A DNA stretch of 64,000 nt from an uncultured Pelagibacteraceae bacterium (GTDB lineage Bacteria > Pseudomonadota > Alphaproteobacteria > Pelagibacterales > Pelagibacteraceae), in the NCBI GenBank assembly GCA_902618855.1, contig CACNCD010000003.1, positions 33,878-97,877 of the forward strand, written 5' to 3'. The notes beneath the pieces are model-generated. The model made no database searches and had not been told where the DNA came from. It saw only the letters and a program-made list of their open reading frames with translations. The translations under genes and the position numbers were made by a program. Positions 1-14,144 of this stretch are shown piece after piece (position 1 is the first letter of the stretch; every line of letters starts with the position of its first letter).

Positions 1-804
1 TAGTTTAAAATTTAAATCATGGGATATATCAGATTTTCCAAAATTTTCTAAAACATCGTTAAATTTATGTTTAGATATAGATTTTAAAGTATTTTTCATT
101 TGTTTATCTAAATATCCATAATCTATTATTAAAAGCCCGCCATTATTAAGTTTAATTGATTTCGAAATATACTTTAAATATTTTAACGACAGTGGAGAAA
201 ATTCAATAAATTTTTGCCCACTGGATATTTTAAATCCAACTTTTGTTTCTAATTTTTTAACAGTTGTTAATAAATCTAATATTTTTGCTTTTGAAGACTT
301 TGAATATTTTATATTTCTTTCATACCATTTATTTTTCTTTTTAATAAATTGTTTTATTGGCAAAGCATCAAAAAATTCATTTGCTATAAATATAGTCGGA
401 AAATTAGGTAAATCGGTTAAATGATTTAACCATCTAATTTTATATTTTTTTAACTTTTTTTTTTGTATTTTTTTTAGGTATGAACTCTTTTCAAAAATGC
501 TAATTGAGCATGATTTTTGAATAAAAGGAAATTTTTCTAATGTTTTACATATTTGCAATATCATTTCACCGTTTCCTGATCCAAGTTCTACAAGATTGAA
601 TTTTGAAGGCGACTTTAATTCTTTCCAAAATAAAACTATCCAGATTGCAATAATCTCAGAAAATAATATAGAAATATTAGGCGCTGTTATATAATCTCCT
701 TTTTTACCAAAAGGATTAGCTTTCATATAGTAACCAGACTTTTTATTATATAGCGCCTCGTTGATATATTTATCAATTGGTGTAATTTTTTCTTTAAGTG
801 ACAT
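1..804 (-). CDS. SAM-dependent methyltransferase, MidA/NDUFAF7 family (COG1565-like); 3' part runs off the window
   Basis: Hand translation from ATG at 804 (minus): MSLKEKITPIDKYINEALYNKKSGYYMKANPFGKKGDYITAPNISILFSEIIAIW...NLVELGSGNGEM, typical of the family; no stop before position 1. Confidence 0.8.
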   Translation of the reverse strand, partial: MSLKEKITPIDKYINEALYNKKSGYYMKANPFGKKGDYITAPNISILFSEIIAIWIVLFWKELKSPSKFNLVELGSGNGEMILQICKTLEKFPFIQKSCSISIFEKSSYLKKIQKKKLKKYKIRWLNHLTDLPNFPTIFIANEFFDALPIKQFIKKKNKWYERNIKYSKSSKAKILDLLTTVKKLETKVGFKISSGQKFIEFSPLSLKYLKYISKSIKLNNGGLLIIDYGYLDKQMKNTLKSISKHKFNDVLENFGKSDISHDLNFKL

Positions 805-1564
805 TATTTTTTTTAAAAAATAAGTAAATTCCAAATATAAGGAATAAAAAACTAACTATTTGTCCCATACTAAGATTTAAAATTACATAACCAATTTGTG
901 GATCAGGAACTCTTAAAAATTCTATTAAAAATCTAAATATAGAATAAAAAATTAAAAATAATGATGAAATAACACCTGGCTTAGTTTTACTGCTCCTTAA
1001 AATAAAATTTAACAAAATAAATAAAATGATACCCTCAAAAAATGCTTCATAGATTTGGGTTGGGTGTCGTGGAATATTGTCTACAGCCAAAAATTTTACT
1101 GACCATAATATATCAGTTTCTTTTCCATAAAGTTCAGAATTAATAAAGTTTGCTATTCTGCCAAAAAATATACCAATTGGCGCTACGAGTGAAATTAAAT
1201 CTAGAAAAATATATGAGTTAACTCCATGTTTTTTACTAAATAAAAAGGTAGCAATTATTACCCCTATCAAGCCACCATGAAAGGACATGCCACCATTCCA
1301 AATCATAAAAACTTCTAAAATGTTATCTAAATAGTATTTAAAATTATAGATTAATACATAACCTAATCGTCCACCTATAATAATTCCTATAATTATATAA
1401 GCTAATAAATCATCGAATAAATTAGCAATTTTAATATCTACGATTAATTTCTTTTTGCAGTATAACCAACCTAAAACAATTCCTAAAATATAAGCTATTG
1501 AATACCATCTGACTTGAAAGTAATTAAAATCAAATGCAACTGGGTCAAAATTGTTTATAAACAT
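794..1564 (-). CDS. lgt: Prolipoprotein diacylglyceryl transferase
   Basis: 256 aa, multi-TM; RWYSIAYILGIVLGW, GGMSFHGGLIGV, GRIANFINSELYG, RHPTQIYEAFFEG motifs. Confidence 0.95.
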   Translation of the reverse strand: MFINNFDPVAFDFNYFQVRWYSIAYILGIVLGWLYCKKKLIVDIKIANLFDDLLAYIIIGIIIGGRLGYVLIYNFKYYLDNILEVFMIWNGGMSFHGGLIGVIIATFLFSKKHGVNSYIFLDLISLVAPIGIFFGRIANFINSELYGKETDILWSVKFLAVDNIPRHPTQIYEAFFEGIILFILLNFILRSSKTKPGVISSLFLIFYSIFRFLIEFLRVPDPQIGYVILNLSMGQIVSFLFLIFGIYLFFKKNNVT

Positions 1565-1609
1565 TTTAATTATTTAGATTTAGAGTATATTAGATTTTAA
1601 TAGGAATGT

Positions 1610-1861
1610 ATGTCAAAATCAAAATTTGTGATTGATAAATTAGCTAAATTATTCGAACAGGGCCTAGTATCTTATAAAGATCTCAGCGCTGAAATTTTAA
1701 ATATATTGAAATCAAAAAGGGATGAAATAATTTTTAAAATGAAAATAACAAGCAAAGAGGAAACTGATGTTCAAAATCAGAGAATCGAAAATTTAGAAAA
1801 AAAAATTGAAAAAATTGAGAAAAATCTCAAAACAAAGTTTAAAAAGGGAAAAAAACTTTAA
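1610..1861 (+). CDS. UbiK/BMFP-domain accessory protein (YqiC-like)
   Basis: 83 aa, C-terminal coiled coil, FDKLAKLF-like N terminus and RIENLEKKIEKIE tail. Confidence 0.65.
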   Translation: MSKSKFVIDKLAKLFEQGLVSYKDLSAEILNILKSKRDEIIFKMKITSKEETDVQNQRIENLEKKIEKIEKNLKTKFKKGKKL

Positions 1862-3152
1862 CTCTTAAACCTTCATGTGGGGATTTTTCTAAAATAATAT
1901 TTCCGCCGTGCGACCTTACAATGTCAGAAGCTATAGACAATCCTAAACCAACACTAGATTTTGCACCACCACGACTTTTATCTATTTTATAAAATGGTTT
2001 GAAAACATTGTCATATTCTTTTTCATCTATTCCTGGCCCGTCGTCATCGATAATTATTATATTATTATTATTGGTTTTATTAAGTTGAATATGAACTTTT
2101 TTTGCATATTTAGTACTATTTTCGATAAGGTTATTTATACATCGTGTAATTAAATTTTTTCTTCCATGCATATTAATACTTTCGTTAATTTCAGAGGTAA
2201 TATTATGATTTTCGTATTTTTTAATAATATTTTTTACCAAATCAGATAGGTTAAATTTTTCACTTTTTTCGGCAGATCCAGCGCTCGCAAATTGCAAGTA
2301 CTCATTGAGCATTTTTTCCATTTCTTGAACATCATCTGATAGTTTTTTCGAGATTTGTTCATCTTTAATAAATGCTAATTGCAATTTAATTCTCGTCAGT
2401 GGTGTTCTTAGGTCATGACTGATACCAGATAGCATTTCTGATCTTTGATTTAAATGGCGCATTATTCTTTTTCTCATTCTATCAAATTCATAACCTGCTT
2501 GTCTTATTTCTAAAGCTCCTGACGGTCTAAATTCGTCAATATCTTCTCCTCTTCCAAATTTAGCAGAGGCTTTAGCCAAGTTAATAATTGGTCTAGTTTG
2601 ATTTTTTAAAAAAATTAAAGCAATAGCAATTAATAAAATAGCTGGAAGGGTAATCCATAATGCAAAAATTCTTGCTGATGAATTTGTTACTCTATTTTTT
2701 GGGACAAAAAATTGAAAATAGCCATTTGAATACTTTATTCTTAAATCAATTATTTCTTTTATTGAAGTTGTATCAAACCAATAATTTACAAAGTGTGTTT
2801 TTAATTCTCTCCTTAAGGTTCTGTCCATTGGACTAAACCACCTCTCATGTTCATCTTTAGGTAAAATTTTATTTGGTATGTACTGTACTTTTATATTATG
2901 TGCTTTAGAAAAAAGTTCAGTTAAAGATTCTTTGTTATATTGATCATTCTCATAAGAGTCGTAAAAAAATTTAATCTCATTTGCAAGAGCTCTAGTCATT
3001 CCTTTATTTGTTTTAATCCAAAGACTATCAAAAAAAACTATTGAAATTGTTATTTGTAAAATAATAATTGGAGTAGCAACTATAAGTAACGCCCTATAAA
3101 ATAATTGCTTGGGCAAAAGATTTTTTATAAATTTATTCAATCCATAAAACAT
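1839..3152 (-). CDS. EnvZ-like sensor histidine kinase (start trimmed to internal Met MFYGLNKF; ORF extends to 3206)
   Basis: Two TM segments, HAMP, H-box SGISHDLRTPLTRIKLQL, N-box NLIENSTKYA, G-boxes DDGPGIDEKEYDNVFKPF and GLGLSIASDIVRSHGG. Confidence 0.88.
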   Translation of the reverse strand: MFYGLNKFIKNLLPKQLFYRALLIVATPIIILQITISIVFFDSLWIKTNKGMTRALANEIKFFYDSYENDQYNKESLTELFSKAHNIKVQYIPNKILPKDEHERWFSPMDRTLRRELKTHFVNYWFDTTSIKEIIDLRIKYSNGYFQFFVPKNRVTNSSARIFALWITLPAILLIAIALIFLKNQTRPIINLAKASAKFGRGEDIDEFRPSGALEIRQAGYEFDRMRKRIMRHLNQRSEMLSGISHDLRTPLTRIKLQLAFIKDEQISKKLSDDVQEMEKMLNEYLQFASAGSAEKSEKFNLSDLVKNIIKKYENHNITSEINESINMHGRKNLITRCINNLIENSTKYAKKVHIQLNKTNNNNIIIIDDDGPGIDEKEYDNVFKPFYKIDKSRGGAKSSVGLGLSIASDIVRSHGGNIILEKSPHEGLRVKVFFPF

Positions 3153-3810
3153 AGCCCGACCCTCTAATTGTTTGAAGATATTTTGGATTTTTTGGATCAA
3201 TTTCAATTTTTTTTCTTAGTCTTGTAATTATAACGTCAACTGATCGTTCTTTGTCTATATCTATTAATTTTCCAATAGACTCTCTTGAAAAAGTTTCTCC
3301 AGGTGCATTTATCATTTTTTCAAGTATAATTTTCTCTGTATTATTGATTTTAAACTCCTCGTTATTTTTAACTATTAGTAATTTATTCAAATCTATTTTA
3401 ATATTGTCAAATTCAATAAATCTCTTCTGGTTTTTACTTTTTGTCTTATTAAGAATATTTTTAATTCTTAAAACCAATTCTTTTGGTTCAAAAGGCTTAG
3501 GAAGATAATCATCCGCACCTACCTCTAAGCCCTCAATTCTCTCCACAGCCTCTCCTTTTGCTGTTAATAAAATAATAGGTGTATTGACTTTATCTTTATT
3601 TTCCAGGGTAAATTCTAAACCACTTTTACCTGGCATCATTATATCAAGGACAATTAAGTCAAATTTTATCATTGATGTTTTTTCTTTAGCATCTTCAGCG
3701 CTATTTGCAGTAGTAATTAAAAAGTTATTTTCATTTAAGTATTGTTTAACTAAATTTCGAATACCTTCATCATCGTCAACCACTAATATATGTGCATCAA
3801 ATTTATTCAT
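3133..3810 (-). CDS. OmpR-family response regulator
   Basis: Receiver domain (DDDEG, DLIVLDIMMPGKSG, LTAKG) plus winged helix ending RGSGYVLWIE; overlaps the kinase ORF. Confidence 0.92.
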   Translation of the reverse strand: MNKFDAHILVVDDDEGIRNLVKQYLNENNFLITTANSAEDAKEKTSMIKFDLIVLDIMMPGKSGLEFTLENKDKVNTPIILLTAKGEAVERIEGLEVGADDYLPKPFEPKELVLRIKNILNKTKSKNQKRFIEFDNIKIDLNKLLIVKNNEEFKINNTEKIILEKMINAPGETFSRESIGKLIDIDKERSVDVIITRLRKKIEIDPKNPKYLQTIRGSGYVLWIE

Positions 3811-4240
3811 TAATTATTTTTTTTAAAACATTATCAAAAAATAAAACCTCTTCAGACTTAGAGTTTAAAAAGGCTCTATAAATTCTTTTTTTTTGCACTG
3901 AAAATATTTCATTAAAAAGTTGTTTACCTTTTTCATTTAAAAAAACATGTTTGAGCCTACTGTCTTTTTTATCTTTTTCAAAAGAAATTACTTCAAGTTT
4001 AATCAAATCCTTTAAAATTCTGTTTAAACTTTGTTTTGTAACTTTAAGTTTTTTCATTAGTTCTGAAACAGTAATTCCTTCATAAATTGAAAGCAGATGT
4101 ATAACTTTATGATGTGCGATCCCTATAGAGTGTTTATCTAAAATCTTTTTAGCATCGGCAAAAGTCTCTCTATAGCCCATAAAAAGCTTTTCTACGAAAC
4201 CTTTTAATTGTTCATCTTTTAAATATAAAAGTTCTTTCAT
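3803..4240 (-). CDS. MarR-family transcriptional regulator (start trimmed to MKELLYLKDEQ; ORF extends to 4303)
   Basis: wHTH with HKVIHLLSIYEGITVSELMKKLKVTKQSLNRILKDLIKLEVI. Confidence 0.8.
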   Translation of the reverse strand: MKELLYLKDEQLKGFVEKLFMGYRETFADAKKILDKHSIGIAHHKVIHLLSIYEGITVSELMKKLKVTKQSLNRILKDLIKLEVISFEKDKKDSRLKHVFLNEKGKQLFNEIFSVQKKRIYRAFLNSKSEEVLFFDNVLKKIINE

Positions 4241-4303
4241 TATTGGTAAGTTATATTGACATATTATATATACAAAGATATTTTTTTGGATAAATAAAAT
4301 CAA

Positions 4304-5185
4304 ATGATAGATTACGGCAAAAGAACAGGTAAGATTTGGTACAACAATGAGCTAGTTGATTGGCAAGATGTAAAATTACACGTCTTAAGTCATGGTTTAC
4401 ATTATGCAAGCTGTGTTTTTGAGGGAGAAAGAGTTTATGATGGATCCATTTTTAAACTTGAGGAACATACCTCCCGATTTTTTCATTCCGCTAAAAGAAT
4501 GGGCTTTGAAATACCCTATTCGGAGAAAGATATAAACAGCGCTTGTAATAAAATTATTTCAGTTCAAAACGTTCAAAATGGTTATGTAAGACCAGTGGCT
4601 TGGAGAGGCAGTGAGATGATGGCTATTTCTGCACAGCAAACTAAAATTCATGTAGCTATTGCTACTTGGGAATGGGGATCTTACTTTGATCCCAAGCTTA
4701 AGATTGATGGTATAAAATTAAATATTTCAAAATGGAGAAGACCTGCTCCGGATACTATTCCTTGGGATACAAAAGCCTCAGGACTTTATATGATATGCAC
4801 TTTATCAAAACACGAAGCGGAACAACAAGGGTATAGCGATTCATTAATGTTAGACCATGAGGGCAATGTTGCAGAAGCTACAGGCGCTAATATTTTTTTT
4901 AAAGATAATGAAGGAAACTTACATACACCTATTCCCGATTCTTTTTTAGATGGCATCACTAGAAGGACAGTAATTGAAATTGCAAAATCAAAAAAAATAA
5001 AAGTTATCGAGAGAAAAATATCACCAGATGAATTATCAAAATTTGTTGGGTGTTTTTTAACTGGTACAGCCGCAGAAGTTACTCCAGTGTCATGTATTGA
5101 TAAATTTAAATTTAAAGTTTGTAGTACAATTTTAGATTTAAATGAAAGTTATCAGTCGTTAGTAAGAAAAAAGAAAGCCGCTTAA
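4304..5185 (+). CDS. ilvE: Branched-chain amino acid aminotransferase (class IV PLP fold)
   Basis: 293 aa; HGLHYASCVFEGERVYDG, EATGANIFF, TGTAAEVTPV. Confidence 0.92.
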   Translation: MIDYGKRTGKIWYNNELVDWQDVKLHVLSHGLHYASCVFEGERVYDGSIFKLEEHTSRFFHSAKRMGFEIPYSEKDINSACNKIISVQNVQNGYVRPVAWRGSEMMAISAQQTKIHVAIATWEWGSYFDPKLKIDGIKLNISKWRRPAPDTIPWDTKASGLYMICTLSKHEAEQQGYSDSLMLDHEGNVAEATGANIFFKDNEGNLHTPIPDSFLDGITRRTVIEIAKSKKIKVIERKISPDELSKFVGCFLTGTAAEVTPVSCIDKFKFKVCSTILDLNESYQSLVRKKKAA

Positions 5186-5766
5186 TTTTTTTTATCTTCA
5201 GAAATAGCATGATCTATACCTTTTCTGAGATATTCATATCCTGTGAATAGAGTTAAAAAGGCTGAAAGCCACAACAAAATAATCCCTATAGTTTGAGCAT
5301 CATAGTCTTGAAAATTTATTACTCTTTTTCCAGTTTCACCAGTAAGTAAAATTGAAATTGAGAACATTTGTAAAAATGTTTTTAATTTTGCTAAATTGGA
5401 AACTGGAAGTTTAATTTGTCCTTTAGCTAAAAATTCTCTTAAACCTGAAATTAAAATTTCTCTTGTTAAAATAATTATAGCGGCAATCACCTCAAAGTTT
5501 TTAATAGTTCCATCCATTACTAATAAAATTAAAGCTGCAGCAACAATTATTTTATCTGCAATTGGATCCAAAAGTTCTCCAAGCTTAGACTCTTCTTTAA
5601 ACATTCTTGCTAATAACCCGTCGAGAAAGTCTGTAAAAGACGCCACAATAAATAAAATGAAAGGAATTATATCACCGTAAAAACCTGGGAGATAAAAAGA
5701 AAAAACAAAGATGGGTACTATTATTATTCTACCAATAGTAAGAATATTTGGTATTTTAGTTTTCAT
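5182..5766 (-). CDS. pgsA: CDP-diacylglycerol-glycerol-3-phosphate 3-phosphatidyltransferase
   Basis: CDP-alcohol phosphotransferase motif SFTDFLDGLLARMFKEESKLGELLDPIADK. Confidence 0.93.
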   Translation of the reverse strand: MKTKIPNILTIGRIIIVPIFVFSFYLPGFYGDIIPFILFIVASFTDFLDGLLARMFKEESKLGELLDPIADKIIVAAALILLVMDGTIKNFEVIAAIIILTREILISGLREFLAKGQIKLPVSNLAKLKTFLQMFSISILLTGETGKRVINFQDYDAQTIGIILLWLSAFLTLFTGYEYLRKGIDHAISEDKKN

Positions 5767-5768
5767 AT

Positions 5769-7634
5769 TTATTCGTGAAAAAAATTATATATCTTTTTTG
5801 CAACTTTTTCCTCTACACCATCTACAGACTTTATCTCATCAAGACTTGCAGATTCTACGGCTCTAGCTGAACCAAAATGATTTAAAAGCGCTCTTTTTCT
5901 TATTGAACCAATCCCCTCAATTTGATCTAGAAGAGATTTACTTAAGCCTTTTTTTCGTCTTAACCTATGTGCACTGATTGCAAACCTGTGCGCCTCATCT
6001 CTTATTCTCTGTAAAAAAAACAATGTTGGTTCATTTTTCTCAAATTTAAACTCTTTTCCATTATGAAAAAAACTTTCATTTCCGCTATTTCTAAATTTCC
6101 CTTTTGCTATTGCAATAACAGGAATGTCGTATAGTCCTAATTCATTAAGTGTATCTCTTGCACTAGAATATTGGCCTTTTCCACCGTCTATCAAAACTAA
6201 ATCAGGAAATGTTAGGTAATTTTCTTTCTCATGCATCGCTCTCTTAAACCTTCTATTTAAAACCTCTTTTATCATGCCATAGTCATCTTGTTCATTTTTT
6301 TGTAATTTTATATTAAATTTTCTATATCTTTTTTTAATAAAACCTTCTTCTCCATAAGTAATTAATGCTCCAACACTATTCGTACCTTGCATGTGACTAT
6401 TATCATACACTTCAATCAAACTTATATTGGAATGCAGGTTAAATTTTTGCGCAATCTCTTCGAAAAAGTTTTTATTATTTTGACTTTCATATATTTTACG
6501 GTTCAAACTTTCTTTAGCATTTTTAATTGCTAACTCTACAATTTTTAATTTTGTTCCTTTTTTTGCAATGGAAATTGAAACATTTTTATTTTCTTTTTTT
6601 GAGAAAGTTTTTTCTAGTAAATCTTTTTCCTTAATTTGATGGCTTAGAATCAATGTTTGTGGGGCATTTTTGTTTTCATAAAATTGTGCAATAAAAGAGT
6701 TGATAATATCTTCTAACTTGTCATCTGGATCATGTTTTGGAAAAAAAGCCTGATTGCCCCAATTTTGTTTTGATCTGTAAAAAAAAACTTGAATACAGGT
6801 CTTTCCAGACTCCTTAAAACCCGCAATAACGTCTGCCTCAACTAAATTTGCTTCATTAACTCTTTGCGAAGATTGAATAATATTTAAAGACTTTATTCTA
6901 TCTCTAAGTATCGCTGCTTTTTCGAAATCTAAATCTTCACTAGCCTTTTCCATTTGATCAGAAAGATTTTTTTGAATTTTCCTCGATTTTCCTGAAACGA
7001 ACTCGATAGCACTATCAACCGTTTTTGAATAATCTGTTTTTTCAATATATCCAACGCATGGTCCTGAACATCTTTTTATTTGATATAAAATACAAGGCCT
7101 TTCCCTTTTTTTAAAAACTGCGTCGTCACATACTCTTAATTGGAATATTTTTTGAATCATTTTAATTGTCCAGTTTGCTGATCCTGCAGATGCAAATGGT
7201 CCGAAATAAAAACCATCTTTGTTTTTTTTTCCTCTGTGCTTTGTAATTTGAGGCCACTTATCTTTATTTCCAATATAGATGAATGGAAATGACTTATCAT
7301 CTCTTAGAAGGATATTAAATTTTGGTTTATATTTTTTAATTAAGTTAGCCTCAAGAAGCAGAGCTTCGCTCTCGTTTGATGTTGTAGTAATTTCAATTTT
7401 TCTAGTTTGAGACAACATTCTCTCAGTCCTAATTATATGATTCTTTTCTGACACATATGATTTCAATCTATTAGGAAGATTTTTTGCTTTTCCAACATAT
7501 AGAATTTCGTTTTTCTCATTTAACATTCTATAAACTCCAGGAAGCTTAGGAATTACGGGTAGTTCTTTTTTTATAGCATCTTTGCCGATTTCAATATTTT
7601 TCATGGCTTCTTTTTTTTGAAATTTGAATACCAA
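5769..7634 (-). CDS. uvrC: UvrABC excinuclease subunit C
   Basis: GIY-YIG N terminus ([22 protein letters not shown]), UVR motif, [14 protein letters not shown]-terminal HhH; true start possibly 7604 (MKNIEIG). Confidence 0.96.
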   Translation of the reverse strand: MVFKFQKKEAMKNIEIGKDAIKKELPVIPKLPGVYRMLNEKNEILYVGKAKNLPNRLKSYVSEKNHIIRTERMLSQTRKIEITTTSNESEALLLEANLIKKYKPKFNILLRDDKSFPFIYIGNKDKWPQITKHRGKKNKDGFYFGPFASAGSANWTIKMIQKIFQLRVCDDAVFKKRERPCILYQIKRCSGPCVGYIEKTDYSKTVDSAIEFVSGKSRKIQKNLSDQMEKASEDLDFEKAAILRDRIKSLNIIQSSQRVNEANLVEADVIAGFKESGKTCIQVFFYRSKQNWGNQAFFPKHDPDDKLEDIINSFIAQFYENKNAPQTLILSHQIKEKDLLEKTFSKKENKNVSISIAKKGTKLKIVELAIKNAKESLNRKIYESQNNKNFFEEIAQKFNLHSNISLIEVYDNSHMQGTNSVGALITYGEEGFIKKRYRKFNIKLQKNEQDDYGMIKEVLNRRFKRAMHEKENYLTFPDLVLIDGGKGQYSSARDTLNELGLYDIPVIAIAKGKFRNSGNESFFHNGKEFKFEKNEPTLFFLQRIRDEAHRFAISAHRLRRKKGLSKSLLDQIEGIGSIRKRALLNHFGSARAVESASLDEIKSVDGVEEKVAKKIYNFFHE

Positions 7635-8043
7635 CAGAAGAACAATCTTTCATTATTTCAAGCTTTTCAATTTGAAGTGAAATTTTATCAATCCTTTTGT
7701 CTTTAAATAATTCATCAAAAACATCCTCAGCAAGGGTTTCTAAAAAGTTATAATGTTTATTTTTAGTTAATTTTTTAATTAACCTGACAAGCTTATCGTA
7801 GTTAACTATCGACTTTAAGTCTTTGTCGTTAGTAGGTTTTTTATCTTTGTAATTTGCTTCTAAGCTAAATTTAACTTTTTGAGGCTTTTGTTTTTCAAAA
7901 TCATAATATCCGAGTTTAAGATTTAGTATCAGTTCTTTTATAAGAACTTTTTTCTCATAATTAAATAAAGATTTTTCTAACTTGATAATTTTTAGATTAT
8001 TTTTTTTCATTCTTTTCCACTCATAATATCTGGTGTTTGCCAA
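7591..8043 (-). CDS. folB: Dihydroneopterin aldolase-like protein
   Basis: Short FolB fold: [25 protein letters not shown]...[10 protein letters not shown]...FLETLAEDV. Confidence 0.7.
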   Translation of the reverse strand: MANTRYYEWKRMKKNNLKIIKLEKSLFNYEKKVLIKELILNLKLGYYDFEKQKPQKVKFSLEANYKDKKPTNDKDLKSIVNYDKLVRLIKKLTKNKHYNFLETLAEDVFDELFKDKRIDKISLQIEKLEIMKDCSSVGIQISKKRSHEKY

Positions 8044-8762
8044 TTTAAACTTTGTCCACTATCTAAGGCTAATACCTGACCAGTAATAGACTTATTTTTT
8101 ATAAAAAAGTCAACCGCATTACAAATCTGCTCAACACCTACCTGCCTTTTCAAGGGTGTAGCTAAATATTGTTTTCTAAAATGTTTCTCTGATTGTCTTT
8201 TATTCTTTAATGTTGGGCCTGGCGCTATACCATTGACTCTAATTTTTGGCGCTAAACTCATAGCGCTTGTTTTTGTTAAAGTATAAAGCCCAGTTTTACT
8301 CAAGGTATACGAAAAAAAAAAGGGTGTGAGTTTAAAAACTCTTTGGTCAATTATATTGATAATATTATTATTGTTCGCTCTAACATTCTTTGAAAATTCT
8401 TTTGAAAGAGTCGCGGGTGCTTTAAGATTAATTGACATATGTTTCTCCCAACTTTCAGAACTAAAATTTTCTATTTTATCATTCTCAAAGAGTGAGGCAT
8501 TATTAATTAAACAATCAAAATATTTTAATTTCGTTTTTGCAAATTTAATTATTTTTTTTACATCCTTATCTTTACTTAAATCAGCTTTTATCAAATAAAT
8601 TTTTGTACCTCTAAGAGATAATTTTCTTTTTAGAGCTTCGGCATTAGATTTTGATTTATTATATTGAATTACTATTTCTTTATTAAAACCAGACAATTTT
8701 TCAACTATCGCTGCCCCAATTCTTGTGGCTCCACCAGTTATGATTATCTTTTGTGCTTCCAT
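8007..8762 (-). CDS. SDR oxidoreductase, pteridine/dihydromonapterin reductase-like (FolM type)
   Basis: [41 protein letters not shown]; next to folB. Confidence 0.75.
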   Translation of the reverse strand: MEAQKIIITGGATRIGAAIVEKLSGFNKEIVIQYNKSKSNAEALKRKLSLRGTKIYLIKADLSKDKDVKKIIKFAKTKLKYFDCLINNASLFENDKIENFSSESWEKHMSINLKAPATLSKEFSKNVRANNNNIINIIDQRVFKLTPFFFSYTLSKTGLYTLTKTSAMSLAPKIRVNGIAPGPTLKNKRQSEKHFRKQYLATPLKRQVGVEQICNAVDFFIKNKSITGQVLALDSGQSLNWQTPDIMSGKE

Positions 8763-10918
8763 TTTTTGTCTCTTTTTTTTGTTACTTTTGTACCTGGCAT
8801 GCCCATTGTAGAACGACCTTTCGGATAGAGTTTATTTTTTACATCGTACTGTCTTATTTTGGGATTTAAAGTGATTTCTAGCTCTGTAGTTTCAAGCTTT
8901 CTAATTTCATCTCTTATTTTTGCAGCCTCCTCGAACTCTAAGTTTGAGGCAGCATCTTTCATTTTTTTATTTAAGCCTTTGAGATGTTTTTTTAGGTTTC
9001 CACCTATATTCGAGCCCTCACTGATTTTAACATAATCTTTTTCATATACACTTTCTAAAATATCACTTATTTCTTTTTTTATAGATTTTGCATCTATCTT
9101 ATTTTTTTTATTATACTCTAATTGAATTTGTCTTCTTCTATCAGTTTCCTTAATTGCTTTCTTAATGCTTTTTGTTTCTTTATCTGCATAAAGAATTACT
9201 TTTCCCTCAACGTTTCTTGCAGCTCTACCAATTGTTTGAATAAGAGATGTTTCTGATCTTAAAAATCCTTCCTTATCTGCATCAAGAATACCAACCATGG
9301 CACACTCAGGTATATCCAACCCTTCTCTTAAAAGATTAATTCCAACAAGTACATCGAATACTCCCATTCTCAAATCTCTCATGATTTCTATTCTCTCTAG
9401 TGTATCTATATCAGAATGTAGATATCTAACTTTTATTCCATTTTCATGTAAATATTCTGTCAGATCTTCGGCCATTTTTTTTGTTAATGTTGTAACGAGA
9501 ACTCTGTGATTTTTTTCAATTACATTTTTACATTCATGCATTAAATCATCCACTTGATTTTTTGCTGGTCTTATTTCAACCTCAGGATCAATTAGACCAG
9601 TAGGCCTAATTACTTGATCGATAAACTTTCCTTTAGTTTGTTCAAGTTCCCAAGGGCCAGGTGTTGCAGAAACAAAAACTGTTTGAGTTCTCATTAGATC
9701 CCATTCTTCAAATTTAAGAGGCCTATTATCCATGCAAGATGGTAGACGAAAACCATATTCAGCAAGAGTACTTTTTCTTGATCTATCTCCTTTGAACATA
9801 CCATTGAGCTGTGGAACAGTTACATGGGATTCGTCAACAAATATTAGTGTGTTGTCTGGAAAATATTCAAAAAGAGTAGGCGGAGGTTCGCCTGGTTTTC
9901 TGCCAGATAAAAATCTAGAGTAATTTTCTATACCCGCACAAGTGCCTGTAGCCTCAATCATCTCTAGATCAAATTTAGTTCTTTCTTCTAATCTTTGAGC
10001 TTCTAATAATTTATTCTCATCCTTATGTTTTTTAAGAGTGATTTCTAATTCTTTTCTAATATTTATTATTGCTTGTTCTACTGTAGGCTTAGGGGTGATG
10101 TAATGGCTGTTGGCGTAAACTTTTATCAAATTTAATTCTCTAATTTGATCGCCAGTCAGTGGATCAAATTCCTCAATTTTTTCTAGTTTATTTCCAAATA
10201 AACTTAACCTCCAAGCTCTATCCTCTAAATGAGAGGGAAAAATTTCAAGATATTCACCTCTTGCCCTAAAAGTACCTCTAAAAAAATTTTGATCATTTCT
10301 TTTATACTGTAGAGCAACCAAAGATTTAATTATGTGTTCTCTATTATAATCATTATTTTTTTGAAGAGTTAATGTCATTTTACTGTAAGCTTCAACTGAC
10401 CCTAACCCATAAATACAAGAAACACTTGCAACGATTAAAACATCATCTCTTTCAAGAAGAGATCTTGTTGCCGAGTGTCTCATTCTATCGATCTGTTCGT
10501 TTATTGATGCTTCTTTTTCAATATAAGTATCAGATCGAGGCACATAAGCCTCTGGTGTGTAGTAATCATAATAAGATACAAAATATTCTACAGCATTATC
10601 TGGAAAAAAAGACTTCATTTCGCCATAAAGCTGCGCAGCAAGAGTTTTATTGGGTGCTAAAATTAATGCCGGTCTATTTGTAGCCTCAATAACTTTTGCC
10701 ATTGTAAAAGTTTTTCCTGAACCAGTTACTCCAAGTAAAACTTGATTAAATTGATCTTTATTAGCACCATTAACTAGTTTTTTAATTGCCTCAGGTTGAT
10801 CTCCTGCTGGTTTAAAGTCGGATTTTATTTTGAACTTTTTACCACCTTCTAGTTTACCGCTAATTTCAGGTTTTTTTCCTTCTAAATCTGTAATTAAATC
10901 TTGATATGTATTTTGCAT
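8744..10918 (-). CDS. uvrB: UvrABC excinuclease subunit B
   Basis: 724 aa; [33 protein letters not shown]-terminal UVR motif. Confidence 0.97.
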   Translation of the reverse strand: MQNTYQDLITDLEGKKPEISGKLEGGKKFKIKSDFKPAGDQPEAIKKLVNGANKDQFNQVLLGVTGSGKTFTMAKVIEATNRPALILAPNKTLAAQLYGEMKSFFPDNAVEYFVSYYDYYTPEAYVPRSDTYIEKEASINEQIDRMRHSATRSLLERDDVLIVASVSCIYGLGSVEAYSKMTLTLQKNNDYNREHIIKSLVALQYKRNDQNFFRGTFRARGEYLEIFPSHLEDRAWRLSLFGNKLEKIEEFDPLTGDQIRELNLIKVYANSHYITPKPTVEQAIINIRKELEITLKKHKDENKLLEAQRLEERTKFDLEMIEATGTCAGIENYSRFLSGRKPGEPPPTLFEYFPDNTLIFVDESHVTVPQLNGMFKGDRSRKSTLAEYGFRLPSCMDNRPLKFEEWDLMRTQTVFVSATPGPWELEQTKGKFIDQVIRPTGLIDPEVEIRPAKNQVDDLMHECKNVIEKNHRVLVTTLTKKMAEDLTEYLHENGIKVRYLHSDIDTLERIEIMRDLRMGVFDVLVGINLLREGLDIPECAMVGILDADKEGFLRSETSLIQTIGRAARNVEGKVILYADKETKSIKKAIKETDRRRQIQLEYNKKNKIDAKSIKKEISDILESVYEKDYVKISEGSNIGGNLKKHLKGLNKKMKDAASNLEFEEAAKIRDEIRKLETTELEITLNPKIRQYDVKNKLYPKGRSTMGMPGTKVTKKRDKKWKHKR

Positions 10919-10942
10919 ATATTAAACAAAGTAATAAAATAA

Positions 10943-13207
<2,265 letters not shown>

Positions 13208-14144
13208 GTGCCGCCATGCATCCCATTCCTGCAGCAGTTACAGCCTGTCTAAATATTTTATCTTTAACATCTCCAGCAGCAAATACTCCAGGAACATTAG
13301 TTTCAGTTGAATCTGGTTTAGTAACTAAATAACCTTCTTTATCCATTTTAAGTTGATCTTTAAATAGCTGGGTAGCAGGGTCATGACCTATAGCAATAAA
13401 AAGACCATCAATTTTCATTTCTTCAGATTGATTTGTTTTTACATTCTTTACTTTTAAACCTGTTACATTTTTAGGATCTTTATTTCCCAAAACATCTTCA
13501 ACTACAGTATCCCATACTATTTCAATTTTTTTATTATCCATTAATTTTTTTTGTAACATTTTCTCAGCTCTTAATTCGTTTCTTCTGTGAATAAGTTTTA
13601 CTTTAGATGCAAATTTTGTAAGAAACATTGCTTCTTCAACTGCTGCATTTCCTCCACCAACAACCGCAACAGTTTTGTTCTTAAAGAAAAACCCATCACA
13701 TGTTGCACATGCAGAAACACCAAAGCCTCTAAATTTTTGTTCAGACTCGATATTTAACCATCTTGCTTGAGCCCCAGTAGAAATTATAATTGTATCAGCA
13801 GTATATTTTTGTCCACCATCCCCAATAGCTTCAAAAGGTTTTGATTTGAAATTTACGGATGATATATGGTCTTGAATCATCTCAGTGCCTACAGCTTGAG
13901 CCTGTTCTTTCATTTGTTCCATTAACCAAGGACCCTGGATAACTTCAGCAAACCCTGGGTAGTTTTCAACATCAGTTGTAGTTGTTAGTTGACCACCTGG
14001 CTCCATGCCAGTAACCATTATAGGTTTAAGCATTGCTCTTGCAGCATAAACTGCAGCAGTATATCCAGCTGGGCCAGATCCAATTATTAACACTTTTGTG
14101 TGTTTAGTTGGATTTTGATTCATATCAAAGCTATATAGTAATTT

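Noticed and set aside
8326-10683. Several plus-strand ORFs (8326-8598, 9297-9509, 9732-9923, 10372-10683)
   Set aside because: Antisense to the well-supported SDR and uvrB genes; compositionally shadow ORFs with no recognisable domain.
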